From NCBI RefSeq assembly GCF_003026455.1, contig NZ_PYMB01000004.1:1-64000 (forward strand): a stretch of DNA of 64,000 nt, written 5' to 3'. Each line of letters begins with the position of its first letter. The stretch's first letter is position 1. Below are positions 62,066-64,000 of the stretch, piece by piece. Origin of the DNA: Photobacterium rosenbergii (GTDB lineage: Bacteria; Pseudomonadota; Gammaproteobacteria; Enterobacterales; Vibrionaceae). Position numbers and translations under genes: made by a program. A model generated the notes under the pieces. That model was given only the letters and a program-made list of their open reading frames with translations. It was not told where the DNA came from and ran no database searches.

Positions 62066-62980
62066 ATGTTTCCGATTGAATTTCAGCTGTCTGAACAGCG
62101 GTTGTCCGGGCTTGCCTCATTTCCTGTCGGGCATCCCATCGTCGACAAGCCCCTGTTAAGTGGTGTTTTATCACAAAAGCCAGTGATGCTTATGTTGCAT
62201 GGTTGGCAGGATAATGCTGCCAGCTTTGCCCCTTTGTTTGGTCCGCTTGCTGAGCATTTCCATATTATTGCGATCGATTGGCCCGGCCATGGGCTATCGG
62301 CACCAAGGGCAGCTGATAACTTCTACCATTTTATCGATTATGTTGATGACCTCGCACAGTTGGTTGATTTATTAGATCAACCAAGAGTGACACTTGTCGG
62401 TCATTCAATGGGAGCAATAATTTCAGTCTGTTATGCGGCTGCCTTTAGCGATAAAGTGTTGGCGCTCAACCTCATAGAAGGTCTTGCTCCGCTATCAGAA
62501 GCGACGCTAAATACAGTAGATAGGTTGCGAAAGGGAATCCAAAGCCGCCAGCGTTATCGTGCTAGGGCGCAGCAGCGCCAGAGTCGGTCAATGGCGACAC
62601 TTCAGCAGGCTGTGGATTTGCGCTGCGCGGTTAATGGCGTATTACCTGAGCAAATTCAGCCGCTAGTAGAGCGTGCTGTGTACCAGCAAGATGGACGTTG
62701 TTATTGGCGCCACGACAACCGCCTGCGGTGCGATTCGCTTTATCGGATGTCGCCTGATCATGCCGAGGCTTTGATTGCAGCGGTTAACTGTCCGGTATTG
62801 TCTATTGTCGGGCAAACTGGCTATCAGGCGTTGAAGTTGGAACAACCAGCATCTTCAGGATGGCAGCACCTAGAACAAGTAGTAGTCGCTGGTGGCCATC
62901 ATTGCCATCTTCAGAGCCCTGTAAGGGTGGCAGAAGAGATAGTGTCGTTTAGTTCAAAATTTAATGCATTGGCCCAATAG
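62066..62980 (+). CDS. Alpha/beta hydrolase
   Basis: A 304-residue hydrolase: HGWQDNAASF (oxyanion region), DWPGHGLSAP, nucleophile Ser114 in GHSMGA and the C-terminal AGGHHCHLQSP, where the catalytic histidine must lie. It starts six bases after the slp-type gene and precedes fadD by 110 bases, hinting at a lipid or acyl-ester substrate, but that is inference from context only. Confidence 0.88.
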   Translation: MFPIEFQLSEQRLSGLASFPVGHPIVDKPLLSGVLSQKPVMLMLHGWQDNAASFAPLFGPLAEHFHIIAIDWPGHGLSAPRAADNFYHFIDYVDDLAQLVDLLDQPRVTLVGHSMGAIISVCYAAAFSDKVLALNLIEGLAPLSEATLNTVDRLRKGIQSRQRYRARAQQRQSRSMATLQQAVDLRCAVNGVLPEQIQPLVERAVYQQDGRCYWRHDNRLRCDSLYRMSPDHAEALIAAVNCPVLSIVGQTGYQALKLEQPASSGWQHLEQVVVAGGHHCHLQSPVRVAEEIVSFSSKFNALAQ

Positions 62981-63090
62981 GCCAGTGTTACTTGTATGTT
63001 AATTGTGCTGTAATTGTGGTGTAAACACATGTTTTAAATACCCGTTAGCACAGATAGGCATCATGCCAAAATCAATAAGGAGAGTGCAAA

Positions 63091-64000
63091 GTGGATAAGG
63101 TTTGGCTTAACCGCTATCCGGAAGATGTACCGGCTGAGATCAACCCGGACCAGTATCCGTCGTTGGTTGAAATGTTTGAACAGTCAGTACAGAAGTATGC
63201 TGATCAGACAGCGTTTATCAACATGGGTCAGGTTATGACCTTCCGCAAGCTGGAAGAGCGAAGCCGTGCTTTTGCTGCCTACCTGCAAAATGAACTGAAG
63301 TTGAAGAAAGGTGATCGCGTTGCGGTGATGATGCCTAACCTGCTTCAGTACCCGATTGCTTTGTTTGGTATTCTGCGTGCCGGCTGTGTGGTGGTGAATG
63401 TTAACCCACTTTATACTCCACGTGAGCTAGAACACCAGTTGAATGACTCTGGTGCCAAGGCGATCGTCATTGTTTCTAACTTCGCCCACACCCTAGAAAG
63501 CATCGTTAAAAACACCAGTGTTCAACACGTAGTGCTGACCAGCCTTGGTGACCAGCTATCACGCCCGAAAGGCACTCTGGTTAACTTTGTGGTGAAATAC
63601 ATTAAGAAGATGGTGCCTAAGTATCACCTTCCTCATGCCACATCAATGCGTATGGCGCTACGTAAAGGTCGCCGTATGCAATATGTGAAACCATTTATGT
63701 CTGGTGAAGATACGGCATTCCTGCAGTACACTGGCGGGACAACTGGGGTTGCTAAGGGTGCGATTCTTAGCCACCGCAACATGCTAGCGAACGTGATGCA
63801 GGCAAAAGGTGCCTATGGCCCGGTATTGACCGAGGGCCGTGAGCTGATTGTAACCGCATTGCCGCTTTACCACGTCTTTGCCCTGACCGTGAACTGCTTG
63901 CTGTTCATTGAAATGGGGGGCCGTAACCTGTTGATCACCAACCCACGTGATATCCCGACATTTGTCAAAGAGTTGCAGCGTTACCCATTTACCGCAATTA
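63091..64000 (+). CDS. fadD: Long-chain acyl-CoA synthetase, 5' part
   Basis: The first 303 codons of FadD, cut by the window end. FadD activates fatty acids to acyl-CoA at the inner membrane. GTG at 63091 follows AAGGAG; the N-terminus [18 protein letters not shown] matches the family. The AMP-forming P-loop [11 protein letters not shown] is at about residue 213, and [12 protein letters not shown] follows. No FadR site is obvious in the upstream 110 bases. Confidence 0.97.
   Translation, partial: MDKVWLNRYPEDVPAEINPDQYPSLVEMFEQSVQKYADQTAFINMGQVMTFRKLEERSRAFAAYLQNELKLKKGDRVAVMMPNLLQYPIALFGILRAGCVVVNVNPLYTPRELEHQLNDSGAKAIVIVSNFAHTLESIVKNTSVQHVVLTSLGDQLSRPKGTLVNFVVKYIKKMVPKYHLPHATSMRMALRKGRRMQYVKPFMSGEDTAFLQYTGGTTGVAKGAILSHRNMLANVMQAKGAYGPVLTEGRELIVTALPLYHVFALTVNCLLFIEMGGRNLLITNPRDIPTFVKELQRYPFTAI

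Noticed and set aside
63010..63035. CRP- or FadR-like site upstream of fadD
   Set aside because: TGTG..CACA half sites have seven bases between where CRP needs eight, and no FadR-type sequence is visible.

Overview
The window looks like chromosome 1 of a member of the Vibrionaceae, most like Photobacterium or a close Vibrio relative. It carries toxRS divergent from htpG, a Fur/flavodoxin/SeqA block and a vibrio-type gene order. Nearly all genes are intact housekeeping genes with clear ribosome binding sites and terminators. I saw no rRNA, tRNA, CRISPR array, prophage or complete insertion sequence.

Layout. Bases 1-185 hold an 8-bp tandem repeat (15 copies) and the toxRS terminator. 186-1825: toxS and toxR, divergent from htpG across a likely heat-shock promoter. 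1826-10876: htpG, adk, hemH, gsk, asnB and a CPA2 cation/proton antiporter. 11095-16010: the N-acetylglucosamine regulon, nagBAC divergent from the PTS gene nagE, with two NagC-like operators flanking a CRP-like site. 16202-25472: glnS, fur, a DUF4442 gene, fldA, a DUF2788 gene, ybfF, seqA, pgm, a DUF1853 gene, a 68-aa gene and ybgI. 25473-28900: an AT-rich spacer with a gene remnant, a large P-type cation ATPase and a MITE-like inverted repeat; this looks like accessory DNA between ybgI and gltA. 28953-40204: gltA divergent from sdhCDAB-sucABCD, together covering several TCA-cycle steps. 40330-44749: a small exported protein, znuBC divergent from znuA-mepM over a near-perfect Zur box. 44910-48722: one 1270-residue hybrid sensor (propeller, histidine kinase, degenerate receiver, AraC output). 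49103-51851: feoABC. 51901-58171: HIT, DUF924, a diguanylate cyclase, argS, yecM and purU. 58419-64000: yoaA-tsaB, a small unknown gene, an slp-type lipoprotein, an alpha/beta hydrolase and the 5' part of fadD, which runs off the window.

How the genes work together. Metal supply is a theme: Fur, FeoABC, ZnuABC with its co-transcribed peptidoglycan endopeptidase, and flavodoxin. Amino-sugar uptake feeds glycolysis through NagE, NagA and NagB, and acetate and acetyl units enter the gltA/sdh/suc cycle. The least conventional items are the one-polypeptide hybrid sensor between the zinc and iron operons, the P-type ATPase island with the gene remnant beside it, an unassigned palindrome midway between the gltA and sdh promoters, and the octamer repeat at the window edge.
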